Positions 28,032 to 40,249 of a stretch of DNA of 64,000 nucleotides are shown here, piece by piece. This DNA comes from Hydromonas sp. (GTDB lineage: Bacteria; Pseudomonadota; Gammaproteobacteria; Burkholderiales; Burkholderiaceae). The stretch is taken from contig JAFEII010000016.1 in assembly GCA_017495165.1 (NCBI GenBank), positions 124,001-188,000 on the forward strand, in the 5' to 3' direction. Position 1 is the first letter of the stretch. Every line of letters begins with the position of its first letter. The notes beneath the pieces are model-generated. The model ran no database searches. It was not told the origin of the DNA and was given only the letters and a program-made list of their open reading frames with translations. A program made the translations under genes and the position numbers.

Positions 28032-29209
28032 TGCGTAAGTTCATTTGGACGTTTATATTGGTTGGCGTTGCAGGCCTGATTGCTTATGGTTCGCGAAACT
28101 ATCCTGGGACGGCGCAATTCGTGCTGTTGGGGTTTCAGCTGACGATGAATATTTACCTGTTTGCTTTTTTGTGTGTGGTGTTGTGTTTGGCGGGGGTTTT
28201 GCTTTGGCGTTTTTATCGCGCTTTGGTGAACTTGCCGGTGCGGTTTGGTGAGTGGCGTACCAATAGGCGTGAACATCGGGCGCTTGCCGCCGTGAAAACC
28301 GCGACGATTGCCTTGCAAGAAGGGCGCTGGGCGCATGCCGAAAAAGCGGCAAAAATTGCGTCTAAAAAATCTGATTCGTTAGGGATTGCGGCGCTTTTGG
28401 GGGCAGCAAGCGCTCGCGCACAAAATAAAAATTTGGCGGAAAAAGAGTGGTTGGCGCACTTGGATATTGATGCTGACTTTCATGATGCCAAGGTGTTGCA
28501 AATGGCCGAAATCGCATTGATGCAGAATGATTCGGCTTTGGCGCTAACAACGTTGGTTCAAGCCAGTCCAACCGTGCGCAAACACAGTGGCCGATTTAAA
28601 GAGATCGAGATTGGCGCGCACGCACATGCTGGGCATTGGCATGAGGTGCTGCAAATTGTAAAAGATCCCAAATGGCTGGCGTCAATCGCGACGAAAAACC
28701 GCTGGCATGCTCAAGCGGTGATTGCGATTTGCTCACAAGGTGGCGGCTCGGTCGCGTATTTGCAGGCCATGTACAAAGACATGCCGACGGATGTGCGCTC
28801 TGATGAAGATGTTATGGCGGCTTATGCGCAGGTGCTGATTAAAAACTCGCAAAGGCATTTGGCGCGCTTGGCGATAGAAGAGGCGCAAAAGCGGCTTTGG
28901 CGTCCGTCCCTCTTAAAATTTTATGCGGATGCGTTTGATGAATCGGACGCTTCTGGTCAATTAAAAATGATTGAGGTTTGGTTGGCCTTGCACCCAACCG
29001 AGCCCAAGCTGCTTAATTGCGCTGGCCAGTTGTGTTTAAAAAGTAAGCTTTGGGGGCGCGCAAAAGGCTATTTTGATGGCAGCTTGGCGCTAACAGCCAG
29101 TGTGGCTGCGCATTTTGGCTTGGCTCAAACTTATCGCGCAATGAATGACGTGCCAAGTGCGCAAGAACAAGAGCGCTTGGCGGCGGCAATGGCGGCAAGC
29201 GCGGAGTGA
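28031..29209 (+). CDS. hemY: HemY-like TPR membrane protein
   Basis: The 392-residue protein has two N-terminal membrane spans (residues about 3-20 and 40-62) and a cytoplasmic helical-repeat region of TPR type (for example AEKEWLAHLDID, AYAQVLIKNSQRHLARLAIEEAQ, AHFGLAQTYRAMND). This is the proteobacterial HemY family, distinct from the Bacillus protoporphyrinogen oxidase of the same name. Its exact function in heme metabolism is not settled. It is coupled to hemX by TGATG. A GTG one codon upstream is in frame but the ATG is preferred. Confidence 0.9.
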   Translation: MRKFIWTFILVGVAGLIAYGSRNYPGTAQFVLLGFQLTMNIYLFAFLCVVLCLAGVLLWRFYRALVNLPVRFGEWRTNRREHRALAAVKTATIALQEGRWAHAEKAAKIASKKSDSLGIAALLGAASARAQNKNLAEKEWLAHLDIDADFHDAKVLQMAEIALMQNDSALALTTLVQASPTVRKHSGRFKEIEIGAHAHAGHWHEVLQIVKDPKWLASIATKNRWHAQAVIAICSQGGGSVAYLQAMYKDMPTDVRSDEDVMAAYAQVLIKNSQRHLARLAIEEAQKRLWRPSLLKFYADAFDESDASGQLKMIEVWLALHPTEPKLLNCAGQLCLKSKLWGRAKGYFDGSLALTASVAAHFGLAQTYRAMNDVPSAQEQERLAAAMAASAE

Positions 29210-29354
29210 TTTTTGTTGTAACTTTTGGTTAAAAACAAGGGGCTGCTTCGTTTTGTAAATCCTCCTTTTGCCGTTCTTGGCTGGCTTTGAAATGTTGCCG
29301 CGAAGGTTTCTTACGTATGCGCTGTGGCGTGTTGCAGCATTTTTTGGGAAAAAT

Positions 29355-30878
29355 ATGAGCCTTGCCGTTTTAAAGTCCCGAGCCTTGTTGGGCATGTCTG
29401 CGCCTTTGGTGACGGTTGAGGTGCATTTAACCAATGGTTTGCCTTCGTTTAACATTGTTGGCTTGCCTGAGGCTGAGGTTAAAGAGTCCAAAGATCGGGT
29501 GCGCGCTGCGATTTTAAACGCACAGCTTGATTTTCCTGCCAAGCGCATTACGGTTAATTTGGCGCCAGCCGATTTGCCAAAATCATCTGGGCGCTTTGAT
29601 TTGCCGATTGCGTTGGGGGTTTTGATTGCAAGTGGTCAGTTATCGGTTAAGAATCTAGACCAATATGAGTTTGCTGGTGAGCTCTCACTGTCTGGTGCGG
29701 TCAGGCCGATAAAGGGGGCGCTTGCCATGACGTACGGTCTTACTAAGGAAGCTCTACAAAACGATTCAGTGGTGCCGATTGTGGTGTTGCCTGCGCAAAG
29801 TAGTATGGAGGCGGCCTTGGTGACCGATGCGCGCGTGTGGGCGGCGCACTCGCTGCTGGGTGTGTGCGCCATGTTGCGCCAGCCTGATTCGCAACAATGT
29901 GTTGTCGCGCCAGAGCAAGTGCTTGACGTTGATGCCTTGGCGCTTGATTGGTCTGATGTGCGGGGGCAATTGACGGTAAAGCGGGCGCTTGAGGTTGCAG
30001 CGGCTGGTGGTCATAGTGTGCTGATGGTTGGCCCGCCCGGTACGGGTAAGTCGATGTTGGCTGCTCGGTTGGCGGGCATCTTGCCGCCCATGAATGAGTC
30101 TGATGCCATGGAGTCGGCTGCGGTGCAAAGCAGTGCGGGGGTTTTTGATATTTCTGCTTGGCGGCGCAGGCCTTATCGCTCTCCGCACCACACTGCGTCT
30201 GCGGTGGCGCTGGTTGGTGGGGGATCTATTCCCAAACCAGGCGAAATCTCATTGGCGCATCACGGGGTTTTGTTTATGGACGAGCTGACCGAATTTGATC
30301 GCAAGGTGCTGGAGGTGTTGCGCGAGCCTTTGGAGTCGGGTGAAATTCACATCTCACGCGCTGCGCGTCAAGCGGTGTTTCCAGCGCGGTTCCAGTTGAT
30401 TGCCGCGATGAATCCGTGTCCTTGTGGTTATTTGGGCCATCCGACGCAACGCTGCAAATGCTCCCCTGATGTGGTTTTGCGGTATCAATCAAAGTTGTCG
30501 GGGCCTTTTTTAAACCGAATTGACATGCAAATAGAGGTGCCAGCCTTGGCTGTTTCTGAGTTAAATTCAACTGCTGTGGGCGAGGCGGGTTGTGTGGTGG
30601 CCGGTCGGGTTGGGCGGGCGTATGCGCTGCAAATTGAGCGCCAAGGTGTTGTTAACGCACGCTTATCGGTCAAACAGGTTGACTGTTTTTGCACGCCCGA
30701 TGCGGCAGGGCTTGAGCTTTTGGCAAAGGCGATGGCGCGTTTGAGTTGGTCTGCGCGTGTTTATCATCGCGTGTTGCGTGTGGCCAGAACGATTGCAGAT
30801 TTGGATCACAAACCAGAAATTGGCGCGCAGCACATCGCGCAAGCAATACAGTACCGGCGCGCATTAATGTCTGCTTAA
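29355..30878 (+). CDS. comM: ComM/YifB family AAA+ helicase (Mg-chelatase-like)
   Basis: The 507-residue protein matches the family length of about 506. It has the N-terminal Lon-protease-like domain (APLVTVEVHLTNGLPSFNIVGLPEAEVKESKDRVRAAI in part) and a Mg-chelatase-type AAA+ core with Walker A GPPGTGKSM, Walker B FMDELTEF, the segment ALREPLESG-like VLREPLESGEIHISR, and the cysteine cluster MNPCPCGYLGHPTQRCKCS. ComM is a hexameric helicase that promotes branch migration during natural transformation in other proteobacteria. Start ATG 29355 (MSLAVLKSRALLGM) has GGGA upstream and gives the normal N-terminus; the longer open frame has no homologous segment. Confidence 0.93.
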   Translation: MSLAVLKSRALLGMSAPLVTVEVHLTNGLPSFNIVGLPEAEVKESKDRVRAAILNAQLDFPAKRITVNLAPADLPKSSGRFDLPIALGVLIASGQLSVKNLDQYEFAGELSLSGAVRPIKGALAMTYGLTKEALQNDSVVPIVVLPAQSSMEAALVTDARVWAAHSLLGVCAMLRQPDSQQCVVAPEQVLDVDALALDWSDVRGQLTVKRALEVAAAGGHSVLMVGPPGTGKSMLAARLAGILPPMNESDAMESAAVQSSAGVFDISAWRRRPYRSPHHTASAVALVGGGSIPKPGEISLAHHGVLFMDELTEFDRKVLEVLREPLESGEIHISRAARQAVFPARFQLIAAMNPCPCGYLGHPTQRCKCSPDVVLRYQSKLSGPFLNRIDMQIEVPALAVSELNSTAVGEAGCVVAGRVGRAYALQIERQGVVNARLSVKQVDCFCTPDAAGLELLAKAMARLSWSARVYHRVLRVARTIADLDHKPEIGAQHIAQAIQYRRALMSA

Positions 30879-30956
30879 CCAAGGATGTGCAGGCGTGTGT
30901 GGGGGTTGCATGATTGAGTGATTGCTCATATTCTCTTGAAACAATCCAATCGTTGA

Positions 30957-30985
30957 TTGACAGTTGTGGAACTCGAATGTACAAT
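30957..30985 (+). promoter_or_regulatory. Strong sigma-70 promoter of the atp operon
   Basis: A consensus -35 TTGACA (30957-30962), a 17-bp spacer and TACAAT (30980-30985) lie 58 bp before the atpI start. It is the best promoter match I found in the window and fits an abundant enzyme complex. Confidence 0.8.
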
Positions 30986-31043
30986 TCGCGGGATTTCTTG
31001 GCCGCGTTTTGGCCAATCAATAAATATCTTAAAAAGGCTCGCT

Positions 31044-31382
31044 ATGCTGCGCGTGATACTTGTGCAAATAACAGTGGGCGCTTTTCTTATATTGCTCGGT
31101 TTTTTGGGTGGGCGCGCTCAGTTTTTTGGTGCGGTTGCTGGGGTTTTGGTGGCGTTGTTGCCCAATGTTTTGTTTGCAGTTTATCTGTGGGTGCAAAGTC
31201 GCAAGGCTGTTGAAGTGGCTCGATTTTATGTGGGCGTTGGTTTAAAGTGGTTGTTGTCGGTTGCGTTGCTGGTTGTTGTTTGGCAGCAGTATTGCGCACA
31301 GGTGTCGCCGCTTTATTTTTGGCTGGCTTATATTGTAGTTTTAATGGCGCATAACCTTGGGTTGTTGCGTCGGTCTGAATAG
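31044..31382 (+). CDS. atpI: ATP synthase protein I
   Basis: The 112-residue protein has four predicted membrane spans (about residues 3-20, 26-45, 59-79 and 85-105). It occupies the first place of the atp operon, the usual position of AtpI, an assembly or chaperone factor for the c-ring. Primary sequence of AtpI is poorly conserved, so context weighs heavily. ATG 31044 with AAAAAGG upstream is the likely start; the open frame extends back through the promoter. It is 10 bp before atpB. Confidence 0.85.
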   Translation: MLRVILVQITVGAFLILLGFLGGRAQFFGAVAGVLVALLPNVLFAVYLWVQSRKAVEVARFYVGVGLKWLLSVALLVVVWQQYCAQVSPLYFWLAYIVVLMAHNLGLLRRSE

Positions 31383-31392
31383 GAAGTAAAAA

Positions 31393-32250
31393 ATGACCTC
31401 AGAAGTGGTTCATCACGCAGCACCCGAAAATGCATCGGAATACATTGTTCATCATTTAACCAATATGAACAATACGGGCGAGGCGCAAAAAAACATTGTT
31501 GATTTTACTATTGTTAACTGGGATACCGTGTTTTTTTCTGTGTTGACGGGTTTTTTGGGTTTGTTTTTGTTGTGGCTTGTTTCTCGCAAGGTGACTTCTG
31601 GTGTTCCTGGGCGCTTGCAAATGGCTGTTGAATCGCTGGTGGAAATGGTTGAGGAGCAGTCTAAATCAATTGTGCATGGTGACCGATCTTTTGTGGCGCC
31701 TTTGGCCTTGACAATATTTGTGTGGGTCGCGTTCATGAATGCGATGGATTTGATTCCGGTTGATTTGGTTGGTCAGTTGATTCATGTGTTGGGTTTGAAT
31801 ATTCCTTACACGCGTGTGGTTCCAACCGCTGATTTAAGTGGTCCAATGGGGATGGCGTTTGGTGTGTTGATTTTGATGTTTTACTATAGCTTTAAGATTA
31901 AAGGTGTTGGCGGCTTTGTGCATGAGCTTTTTTCGGCGCCGTTTGGTGCAAAATGGTATTTGGCGCCTTTTAACTTTTCGCTTAATTTGATTGAGTTTCT
32001 TGCCAAGTCGGTGTCCTTGGGGATGCGGTTGTTTGGTAATATGTTTGCGGGCGAATTGGTATTTTTGCTGATTGCTTTGATGGGTGCGGCGTGGACTGGT
32101 TGGAATGCGATGAGCCTTGTTTTGGCGGCAACGCAACTGTTTGCGGGTTCGGTTTGGGCGCTTTTCCATATCATGGTGATTTTGTTACAAGCGTTTATTT
32201 TTATGATGTTGACCTTGGTTTATGTGGGTCAGGCTCATGAATCGCACTAA
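31393..32250 (+). CDS. atpB: ATP synthase F0 subunit a
   Basis: This 285-residue integral membrane protein is the stator half-channel subunit of F0. The signature [17 protein letters not shown] contains the essential arginine that faces the c-ring. The C-terminal helices ([16 protein letters not shown]) are conserved. The N-terminal 40 residues are longer and histidine-rich, which is common in beta-proteobacteria. AGGAAG precedes the ATG. Confidence 0.97.
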   Translation: MTSEVVHHAAPENASEYIVHHLTNMNNTGEAQKNIVDFTIVNWDTVFFSVLTGFLGLFLLWLVSRKVTSGVPGRLQMAVESLVEMVEEQSKSIVHGDRSFVAPLALTIFVWVAFMNAMDLIPVDLVGQLIHVLGLNIPYTRVVPTADLSGPMGMAFGVLILMFYYSFKIKGVGGFVHELFSAPFGAKWYLAPFNFSLNLIEFLAKSVSLGMRLFGNMFAGELVFLLIALMGAAWTGWNAMSLVLAATQLFAGSVWALFHIMVILLQAFIFMMLTLVYVGQAHESH

Positions 32251-32279
32251 AAGAATTTGAGTGTTTGCTCAAATAATAG

Positions 32280-32570
<291 letters not shown>

Positions 32571-32650
32571 ATAGCGACGCTCATGTCTGGGTGCTTGCGA
32601 AGTGGGCATCCAGAAAGCGCATTTTCTGCGTTTAATTAAGGAATGTACTC

Positions 32651-33121
32651 GTGAATATCAATGCAACTCTATTTATCCAATGTCTGGTTTTCTTGATATT
32701 GGCTTTGGTGACAATGAAGTTTATTTGGCCGCCAATGATTCAAGCGATTGACGTACGTCGCGCAAAAATTGCTGAAGGTTTGGAAGCTGCAAGTCGCGGC
32801 AACAAAAGCCTCGAAGAAGCCAAAGCCTCTGCGCTTGGTTTTGAAAAAGATGCTCGCGTAAAGGCGCACGATATTTTAGTCGACGCCGAAAAACGTGCTC
32901 AAGCGATTGAGGTTTCGGCGAAAGAAAAAGCTGTTGTTGAAGCGGAGCGTATTGTTGCCTCGGCCAAAGCTGAAGCGATGCAAGAGATTGTCCGTGCCAA
33001 GGAAGCGCTGCGTGATCAAGTCTCGGGCTTGGTTGTTGCTGGAGCAGAGCAAATTTTAGGTCGTGAAATTAATGCGCAAAATCATTCGGATTTGTTGGCG
33101 CAGTATAAAAATCAACTGTAA
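32651..33121 (+). CDS. atpF: ATP synthase F0 subunit b
   Basis: The 156-residue protein has one N-terminal membrane helix ([19 protein letters not shown]), then a long charged helix rich in A, K and E that forms the peripheral stalk dimer. The motif KFIWPPM after the span is family-typical. The codon before the ATG context is GTACTCGTG-like; translation probably starts at the GTG at 32651 (the sequence there reads CTC GTG AAT ATC). Upstream AAGGAATG provides the ribosome-binding site. Length matches E. coli b (156). Confidence 0.96.
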   Translation: MNINATLFIQCLVFLILALVTMKFIWPPMIQAIDVRRAKIAEGLEAASRGNKSLEEAKASALGFEKDARVKAHDILVDAEKRAQAIEVSAKEKAVVEAERIVASAKAEAMQEIVRAKEALRDQVSGLVVAGAEQILGREINAQNHSDLLAQYKNQL

Positions 33122-33134
33122 TTCAGGAAAAAAA

Positions 33135-33668
33135 ATGGCTGAAATAAGTACAATCGCACGCCCCTACGCTTTGGCCGCTTTTGATGTGGCAAAGGTTGAG
33201 GCCGAATTTCCCGCGTGGTCTGTGTTTTTAAATGACGCAGCATCGGTTGCTTTGCAGTCAGACGTTCGTGCTTTGTCGGCTAATCCGCGTGTTTCACAAG
33301 AGCAGGTTTTGTCGATTTTTGAGTCGGCGGTTGGCAAGATGTCGGCATCAATGCGAAACTTTTTGGTGGCAGTGGTTTCTCAAGGTAGGGCCGACGCTTT
33401 ACCGGAAATTAGTGCCGCTTTTAATTTGCATAGAAATAAATTTGAAGGTGCTGCTGATGCTGTGATTACGGCAGCGTTTCCTATGTCGGACTCAGAATTG
33501 TCTGACTTGACCGCGGCGCTCGAAAAAAAATTGTCCGTCAAGTTAAAGCCGGTTGTTGTGGTGGATGCTTCCCTGATCGGTGGCTTTTGTGCAAAAGTTG
33601 GTGACGAAGTTTTGGATATGTCAGTTCGTGCCAAGTTGGAGCGTATGAAGGTTGCGCTTACGGCGTAG
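33135..33668 (+). CDS. atpH: ATP synthase F1 subunit delta
   Basis: This 177-residue subunit connects F1 to the peripheral stalk. The N-terminus IARPYALAAFDVAK matches the family signature (ARPYAxAxFE), and the C-terminal domain ends DASLIGGFCAKVGDEVLDMSVRAKLERM, in part the conserved delta C-terminus. ATG 33135 has CAGGAAAA upstream; the longer frame back to 33063 overlaps atpF and is not expected to be used. It is 98 bp before atpA. Confidence 0.97.
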   Translation: MAEISTIARPYALAAFDVAKVEAEFPAWSVFLNDAASVALQSDVRALSANPRVSQEQVLSIFESAVGKMSASMRNFLVAVVSQGRADALPEISAAFNLHRNKFEGAADAVITAAFPMSDSELSDLTAALEKKLSVKLKPVVVVDASLIGGFCAKVGDEVLDMSVRAKLERMKVALTA

Positions 33669-33766
33669 CAGCAGAATTTTAGTGCGTGATAAGTGATTTA
33701 GTGTTAAAGAATAGAAGTGTGGTGCATTAATTGGATGCGCCATAATGAACCAATTTGGAGCGGAAT

Positions 33767-35308
33767 ATGCAACTCAACCCATCAGAAATTAGTGAATTAA
33801 TTAAAACCCGTATTCAAGGTGTTGATAACACCGCAAGTTTACGTACTCAAGGCACGGTTGTTTCCGTTACGGACGGAATTTGCCGTGTTCATGGCTTGTT
33901 TGACGTCATGCAAGGTGAGATGCTTGAGTTCCCTGGCAATGTGTTTGGTTTGGCTTTAAATTTAGAGCGCGACTCCGTTGGTGTGGTGATTTTAGGTGAG
34001 TATGAGTCTATCTCTGAAGGCGATATTGTTAAATGCACTGGCCGAATTTTAGAAGTGCCCGTTGGCCCTGAGTTGTTGGGTCGCGTGGTGAATGCTTTGG
34101 GTGCCCCGATTGATGGCAAGGGACCAATCAACGCAAAGGCGACGGACGTGATTGAAAAGGTTGCCCCAGGCGTTATTTGGCGTAAGTCTGTGGACGAGCC
34201 GGTTCAAACTGGCTTGAAAGCGATTGATGCGATGGTGCCTGTTGGTCGTGGCCAGCGTGAGTTAATTATTGGTGATCGTCAAACCGGAAAAACAGCTGTT
34301 GCGATTGATGCGATTATTAATCAAAAAGGCAAAAATTTAAAATGCGTTTATGTCGCGATTGGGCAAAAAGCCTCTTCGGTAATGAATGTTGTGCGCAAGT
34401 TGGAAGAGCATGGTGCGATGGAATATACGACCATTGTGGTCGCCTCAGCGTCTGATTCTGCTGCGATGCAATATTTGGCGCCCTATTCTGGTTGTTCTAT
34501 GGGTGAGTATTTCCGCGATCGTGGTGAAGATGCGCTGATTATCTATGATGATTTGACCAAACAGGCTTGGGCATACCGCCAAATTTCCCTATTGTTGCGC
34601 CGTCCACCAGGGCGTGAGGCTTACCCTGGCGATGTGTTTTACCTCCACAGCCGTCTGTTGGAACGTGCAGCACGCGTTAATGAAGATTACGTCACAAAAT
34701 TTACCAATGGCGCAGTGACTGGTAAAACAGGTTCTTTGACCGCGATGCCGATTATTGAGACTCAAGCGGGTGACGTGACTGCTTTCGTACCAACGAACGT
34801 GATTTCGATTACCGATGGTCAAATTTTCTTGGAAACTGACTTATTTAATGCAGGTATCCGACCAGCTATTAATGCGGGTATCTCGGTTTCACGTGTTGGT
34901 GGCGCGGCTCAAACGAAGGCGGTCAAAAAGCTTTCTGGCGGTATTCGTACCGATTTGGCGCAATATCGTGAATTGGCAGCCTTTGCGCAGTTTGCTTCAG
35001 ATTTGGATGAAGCGACTCGTAAGCAATTGGAGCGTGGTCGTCGTGTGACTGAATTGTTGAAGCAGCAGCAATACAAGCCTTTGCAGGTTTGGGAAATGGC
35101 CGCTTCTTTGTTTGCTGCAAATAATGGCTCTTTGGATGATGTTGAGGTTAATGATGTTCTGGCTTTTGAAAAAGGTCTGCACGACTTCTTGAAGACCAAT
35201 CATGCGGCTTTAATTGCCAATATTGAAGAAAAGTTAGAAGTATCAAAAGACGATGAAGCCGCTTTAAAACTAGCTGTGGCATCTTTTAAACAAAACGCAG
35301 CATTCTAA
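33767..35308 (+). CDS. atpA: ATP synthase F1 subunit alpha
   Basis: The 513-residue non-catalytic nucleotide-binding subunit has the N-terminal [18 protein letters not shown], Walker [10 protein letters not shown], and the ATPase alpha/beta signature [17 protein letters not shown]. Length and motifs are normal. ATG 33767 is preceded by TTGGAGCGG; an ATG four codons upstream (33755) is less well placed. Confidence 0.98.
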   Translation: MQLNPSEISELIKTRIQGVDNTASLRTQGTVVSVTDGICRVHGLFDVMQGEMLEFPGNVFGLALNLERDSVGVVILGEYESISEGDIVKCTGRILEVPVGPELLGRVVNALGAPIDGKGPINAKATDVIEKVAPGVIWRKSVDEPVQTGLKAIDAMVPVGRGQRELIIGDRQTGKTAVAIDAIINQKGKNLKCVYVAIGQKASSVMNVVRKLEEHGAMEYTTIVVASASDSAAMQYLAPYSGCSMGEYFRDRGEDALIIYDDLTKQAWAYRQISLLLRRPPGREAYPGDVFYLHSRLLERAARVNEDYVTKFTNGAVTGKTGSLTAMPIIETQAGDVTAFVPTNVISITDGQIFLETDLFNAGIRPAINAGISVSRVGGAAQTKAVKKLSGGIRTDLAQYRELAAFAQFASDLDEATRKQLERGRRVTELLKQQQYKPLQVWEMAASLFAANNGSLDDVEVNDVLAFEKGLHDFLKTNHAALIANIEEKLEVSKDDEAALKLAVASFKQNAAF

Positions 35309-35331
35309 TTGCCGCTATTGAAGGATAAGTA

Positions 35332-36210
35332 ATGGCTAGCACTAAAGAAATTCGTGGCAAGATTAAGAGTGTTCAAAACACACGAAAAATCACCAAAGCA
35401 ATGGAAATGGTTGCAGCGTCCAAGATGCGTAAAGCTCAAGAACGCATGCGCGCAGCTCGTCCTTATGCCGATAAAGTAAGAAATATTGCCGCCCATATGT
35501 CTGAGGCAAACTCGGAATATCAACATCCGTTTTTGATGAGTCGCCCCCAAATTAAAGGCGCTGGCTTAATCTTGATTACAACGGACAAAGGTTTGTGTGG
35601 CGGTATGAACACAAACATCATGCGTGCAGCAACCGCTCGCATGAAAGAGTGGACGGAAGCAGGTGTTCAGTTGCAAACAACCGCGATTGGCGGAAAAGGC
35701 TTGGGCTTTTTGAATCGAATTGGCGCGAATGTTGTGTCGCACATCACTCACATTGGGGATGCGCCCCAGTTGAATGATCTTATTGGTTCGATTAAGGTCC
35801 AGCTCGACGCTTATGTTGCGGGTGAAATTGATGTTTTGTATTTGGGTTACACCAAATTCATCAACAGCATGAAGCAAGACTCTGTTTTGGTGCAGCTTTT
35901 GCCTTTGCCTGCCAGTACGTTGGCTCAAACCGAACAAGAGGCAATCGCTTACTCTTGGGATTATGTGTACGAGCCTTCGGCTGAGGCTGTGGTAGATGAT
36001 TTGCTGATTCGTTACGTTGAAGCTTTGATATTTCAAGCAGTTGCCGAAAACATCGCGTCTGAGCAATCGGCTCGTATGGTTGCGATGAAGGCTGCTTCCG
36101 ATAATGCAAAAAATGTTATTGGCGAGTTGCAAATGATTTACAACAAATCGCGTCAAGCGGCAATTACAAAAGAATTGTCTGAAATCGTTGGTGGGGCGGC
36201 AGCGGTATAA
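35332..36210 (+). CDS. atpG: ATP synthase F1 subunit gamma
   Basis: The 292-residue central rotor subunit starts [36 protein letters not shown] (in part the gamma signature) and ends with the conserved helix [23 protein letters not shown], in part. AAGGATAAG precedes the ATG. The next ATG, that of a small lipoprotein gene, follows immediately after its stop. Confidence 0.97.
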   Translation: MASTKEIRGKIKSVQNTRKITKAMEMVAASKMRKAQERMRAARPYADKVRNIAAHMSEANSEYQHPFLMSRPQIKGAGLILITTDKGLCGGMNTNIMRAATARMKEWTEAGVQLQTTAIGGKGLGFLNRIGANVVSHITHIGDAPQLNDLIGSIKVQLDAYVAGEIDVLYLGYTKFINSMKQDSVLVQLLPLPASTLAQTEQEAIAYSWDYVYEPSAEAVVDDLLIRYVEALIFQAVAENIASEQSARMVAMKAASDNAKNVIGELQMIYNKSRQAAITKELSEIVGGAAAV

Positions 36211-37960
<1,750 letters not shown>

Positions 37961-37965
37961 TAAAA

Positions 37966-37997
37966 TGGCGGCTTTAATTTAAAGCCGCTGTTTTTAT
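37966..37997 (+). terminator. Hairpin between atpD and atpC (possible attenuator)
   Basis: GCGGCTTTA/TAAAGCCGC with loop ATT (37968-37988), followed by TGTTTTTATT. It looks like a moderate intrinsic terminator inside the operon and could reduce atpC transcripts, or protect the 3' end of the upstream message after processing. Confidence 0.6.
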
Positions 37998-38053
37998 TGA
38001 TGGCTTTTGTTTAAGGTCGTCGCTTAAAAAAGCCCTTATGGTTTTTTGATTGG

Positions 38054-38479
38054 ATGAATATGGTAACTACATTAAATGTTGACGTGGTCAGCGCGGAGCA
38101 AGAAGTGTTTTCAGGCGAGGCCACCTTTGTTGCTTTGCCGGGTGAATCTGGCGAATTGGGTATTATGCCTGGCCACACGCCTTTGATTACACGGATTAAG
38201 CCGGGTGCGGTTCGGATTACCTTGGTTGATGGCTCGCAAGAGCTGGTCTTTGTTGCGGGCGGTGTGTTGGAGGTTCAACCCAAAGGTGTGACGGTTTTGG
38301 CCGATACTGCCATTCGCGGTGAAGATTTAGATGAAGCGCGTGCGCTTGAAGCCAAAGCGCGTGCGGAGGCTATCATAACTGAAAACAAGTCTGATATTGA
38401 TTATGCTCGCGCGCAGTCGGAGCTTTCGGTTGCGGTGGCCCAAATTGCTGCCTTGTCGCAAATGAGCAAAAAACATTAA
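38054..38479 (+). CDS. atpC: ATP synthase F1 subunit epsilon
   Basis: This 141-residue subunit has the N-terminal beta-sandwich with [39 protein letters not shown] (in part the family signature) and a C-terminal helical hairpin that can inhibit ATP hydrolysis. It is separated from atpD by 93 bp with a hairpin. A second in-frame ATG (38060) two codons later is also possible. Confidence 0.97.
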   Translation: MNMVTTLNVDVVSAEQEVFSGEATFVALPGESGELGIMPGHTPLITRIKPGAVRITLVDGSQELVFVAGGVLEVQPKGVTVLADTAIRGEDLDEARALEAKARAEAIITENKSDIDYARAQSELSVAVAQIAALSQMSKKH

Positions 38480-38538
38480 ATACCCGATTTTTAGTGCGCA
38501 ATTGCAACATTCATTTTTTCGATTGTGCCGCTAAATGA

Positions 38539-38578
38539 TAAAAAAGCCGCTTGGTTTCCCTGAAGCGGCTTTTTTGTC
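38539..38578 (+). terminator. Terminator of the atp operon
   Basis: AAAAAGCCGCTT/AAGCGGCTTTTT stem (38541-38575) with a T tail, 60 bp after atpC. Confidence 0.88.
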
Positions 38579-38640
38579 TGTAGAATACGCGATTGTCTTT
38601 TTCGCCCTTAAATTCCCATGTAAAGCCTTATAAATTCATC

Positions 38641-39387
38641 ATGATTACACTCAAAAATGTCGATTTTTCTTATCCCAAAGGTGCGCAAATTGTGCGCAAT
38701 GTCTCTTTGAATGTTGCGCGGGGGCAGGTGGTTGCGGTAATGGGGCCTTCTGGTTGCGGTAAAACAACACTGTTGCGTTTAATTGCGGGTTTGTTGCAGC
38801 CTTCTGTGGGGCAGGCTTTGTTGTTGGGACAGGAAATGCCTTATGACGATGCGCCTGCTTTGCGGGTTTTGCGCGGTCAAATGGGGATGTTGTTTCAGTT
38901 TGGCGCCTTGTTTACTGATATGTCGGTGTTTGATAATGTGGCTTTTCCGTTGCGTGAAAATACGGCGCTTTCAATGTCAGAAGTTTCTGCACGCGTCATG
39001 AAAAAACTTGATGCCGTTGGTTTGGCTGATGTTGCGGATAAGATGCCTGCGGAGGTTTCGGGTGGGATGGCGCGGCGGGTTGCTTTGGCACGCGCTATTG
39101 CACAAGACCCCAAAATTATGTTGTTTGATGAGCCCTTTACAGGTTTGGATCCGATTGCGATGGATAATATTGCGCAGTTGATTCGGGAGCAAACCAATGC
39201 ACTTAATGCCGCCTCTGTTGTGGTGTCGCATGATGTGCATGAAACGTTCGCGATTGCCGATTACGTGTACATCATGCATAAGTCTCATATTTTGGCGCAT
39301 GGCACACCTGAGCAGCTCTTGTTAAGTGAGGACGCTTTTGTGCGCAGATTTGTACATGGGCGTGATGTGAAAAAGGAGTTGGTATGA
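38641..39387 (+). CDS. mlaF: Phospholipid transport ATP-binding protein MlaF
   Basis: The 248-residue ABC ATPase has Walker A GPSGCGKTT, the Q-loop MLFQFGALFTDMSVFDNV typical of MlaF, signature VSGGMARRVALARAI, Walker B IMLFDEPFTGLD and an H-loop SHDVHET. It powers retrograde or anterograde phospholipid transport between the membranes with MlaE and MlaD. Start ATG 38641 (MITLKNVDFSY) gives the normal N-terminus; no strong ribosome-binding site is seen. It overlaps mlaE by 4 bp (ATGA). Confidence 0.95.
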   Translation: MITLKNVDFSYPKGAQIVRNVSLNVARGQVVAVMGPSGCGKTTLLRLIAGLLQPSVGQALLLGQEMPYDDAPALRVLRGQMGMLFQFGALFTDMSVFDNVAFPLRENTALSMSEVSARVMKKLDAVGLADVADKMPAEVSGGMARRVALARAIAQDPKIMLFDEPFTGLDPIAMDNIAQLIREQTNALNAASVVVSHDVHETFAIADYVYIMHKSHILAHGTPEQLLLSEDAFVRRFVHGRDVKKELV

Positions 39388-40175
39388 ACCGTTTAATGGT
39401 TTTTTTGGCTGGGGTTGGCGCAGCCAGTCGGGATAAAGTTCAGGCTTTGGGTTTTGCCACGCGCATGCTGATTTCGCTCTTGGGTTATTTTGGTGTGTGG
39501 TGGAAACGTGGGCGTTTGGTGTTGCAGCAAATCCATTTTTTGGGCAACCACTCCTTGGTTTTGATGGTGGTTGCAGGCTTGTTTATCGGTGCCGTTTTGG
39601 CGATGCAGGCGTTTTATTCGCTGAGTAGGCTGGGATCTGAGTCTATGGTTGGGTTGCTGGTTGCTTTGGCATTGGTGCGCGAGTTGTCGCCAGTGATTGT
39701 GGCTATTTTGTTTGCGGGGCGTGCGGGCACTTCAATGACCGCTGAAATTGGTTTGATGAAAGCAGGGGAGCAATTGGCTGCGATGGAGATGATGGGGGTT
39801 GACCCTGCCAGCCGTGTATACGCCCCACGCTTTTGGGCGGCCGGATTTGTTGTGCCTTTGTTGAGCGCAATTTTTAGTTTGGTTGGCGTGTATGGTGGCT
39901 ACTTGGTGGCGGTGGGTTGGCTTGGGGTTGAGGAGAGCTCTTTTTGGACAGTCATGCATGATGGCGTTAGTTTTTATGAGGATATTTTTAAAGGGCTGAT
40001 TAAAAGCGTTGTGTTTGGTTTGGCGGTGAGTTTTTTGGCTGTGTATGAGGGGGCTATGGCGCACCCAACGCCAGAAGGCGTTGCAAAAGCAACCACTCGA
40101 ACCGTGGTAAAGTCGGCGCTGGTTGTTTTGGGGTTGGATTTTGTGCTCACAGCGTTAATGTTTGCGCAGGGCTAA
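39384..40175 (+). CDS. mlaE: Phospholipid transport permease MlaE
   Basis: The 263-residue multi-span membrane protein carries the MlaE family segments FLGNHSLVLMVVAGLFIGAVLAMQ (in part), ALVRELSPVIVAILFAGRAGTSMTAEIG (in part) and MEMMGVDPASRVYAPRFWA (in part). It forms the inner-membrane channel with MlaF below and the MlaD ring above. It is translationally coupled to mlaF. Confidence 0.95.
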   Translation: MNRLMVFLAGVGAASRDKVQALGFATRMLISLLGYFGVWWKRGRLVLQQIHFLGNHSLVLMVVAGLFIGAVLAMQAFYSLSRLGSESMVGLLVALALVRELSPVIVAILFAGRAGTSMTAEIGLMKAGEQLAAMEMMGVDPASRVYAPRFWAAGFVVPLLSAIFSLVGVYGGYLVAVGWLGVEESSFWTVMHDGVSFYEDIFKGLIKSVVFGLAVSFLAVYEGAMAHPTPEGVAKATTRTVVKSALVVLGLDFVLTALMFAQG

Positions 40176-40249
40176 GCCGTTTTAATCGGTAGAAGTGTTT
40201 TAGATCACAATGAGCGTTGGCGCTCTTAATGCGTTAAGGATGGTTGAAT

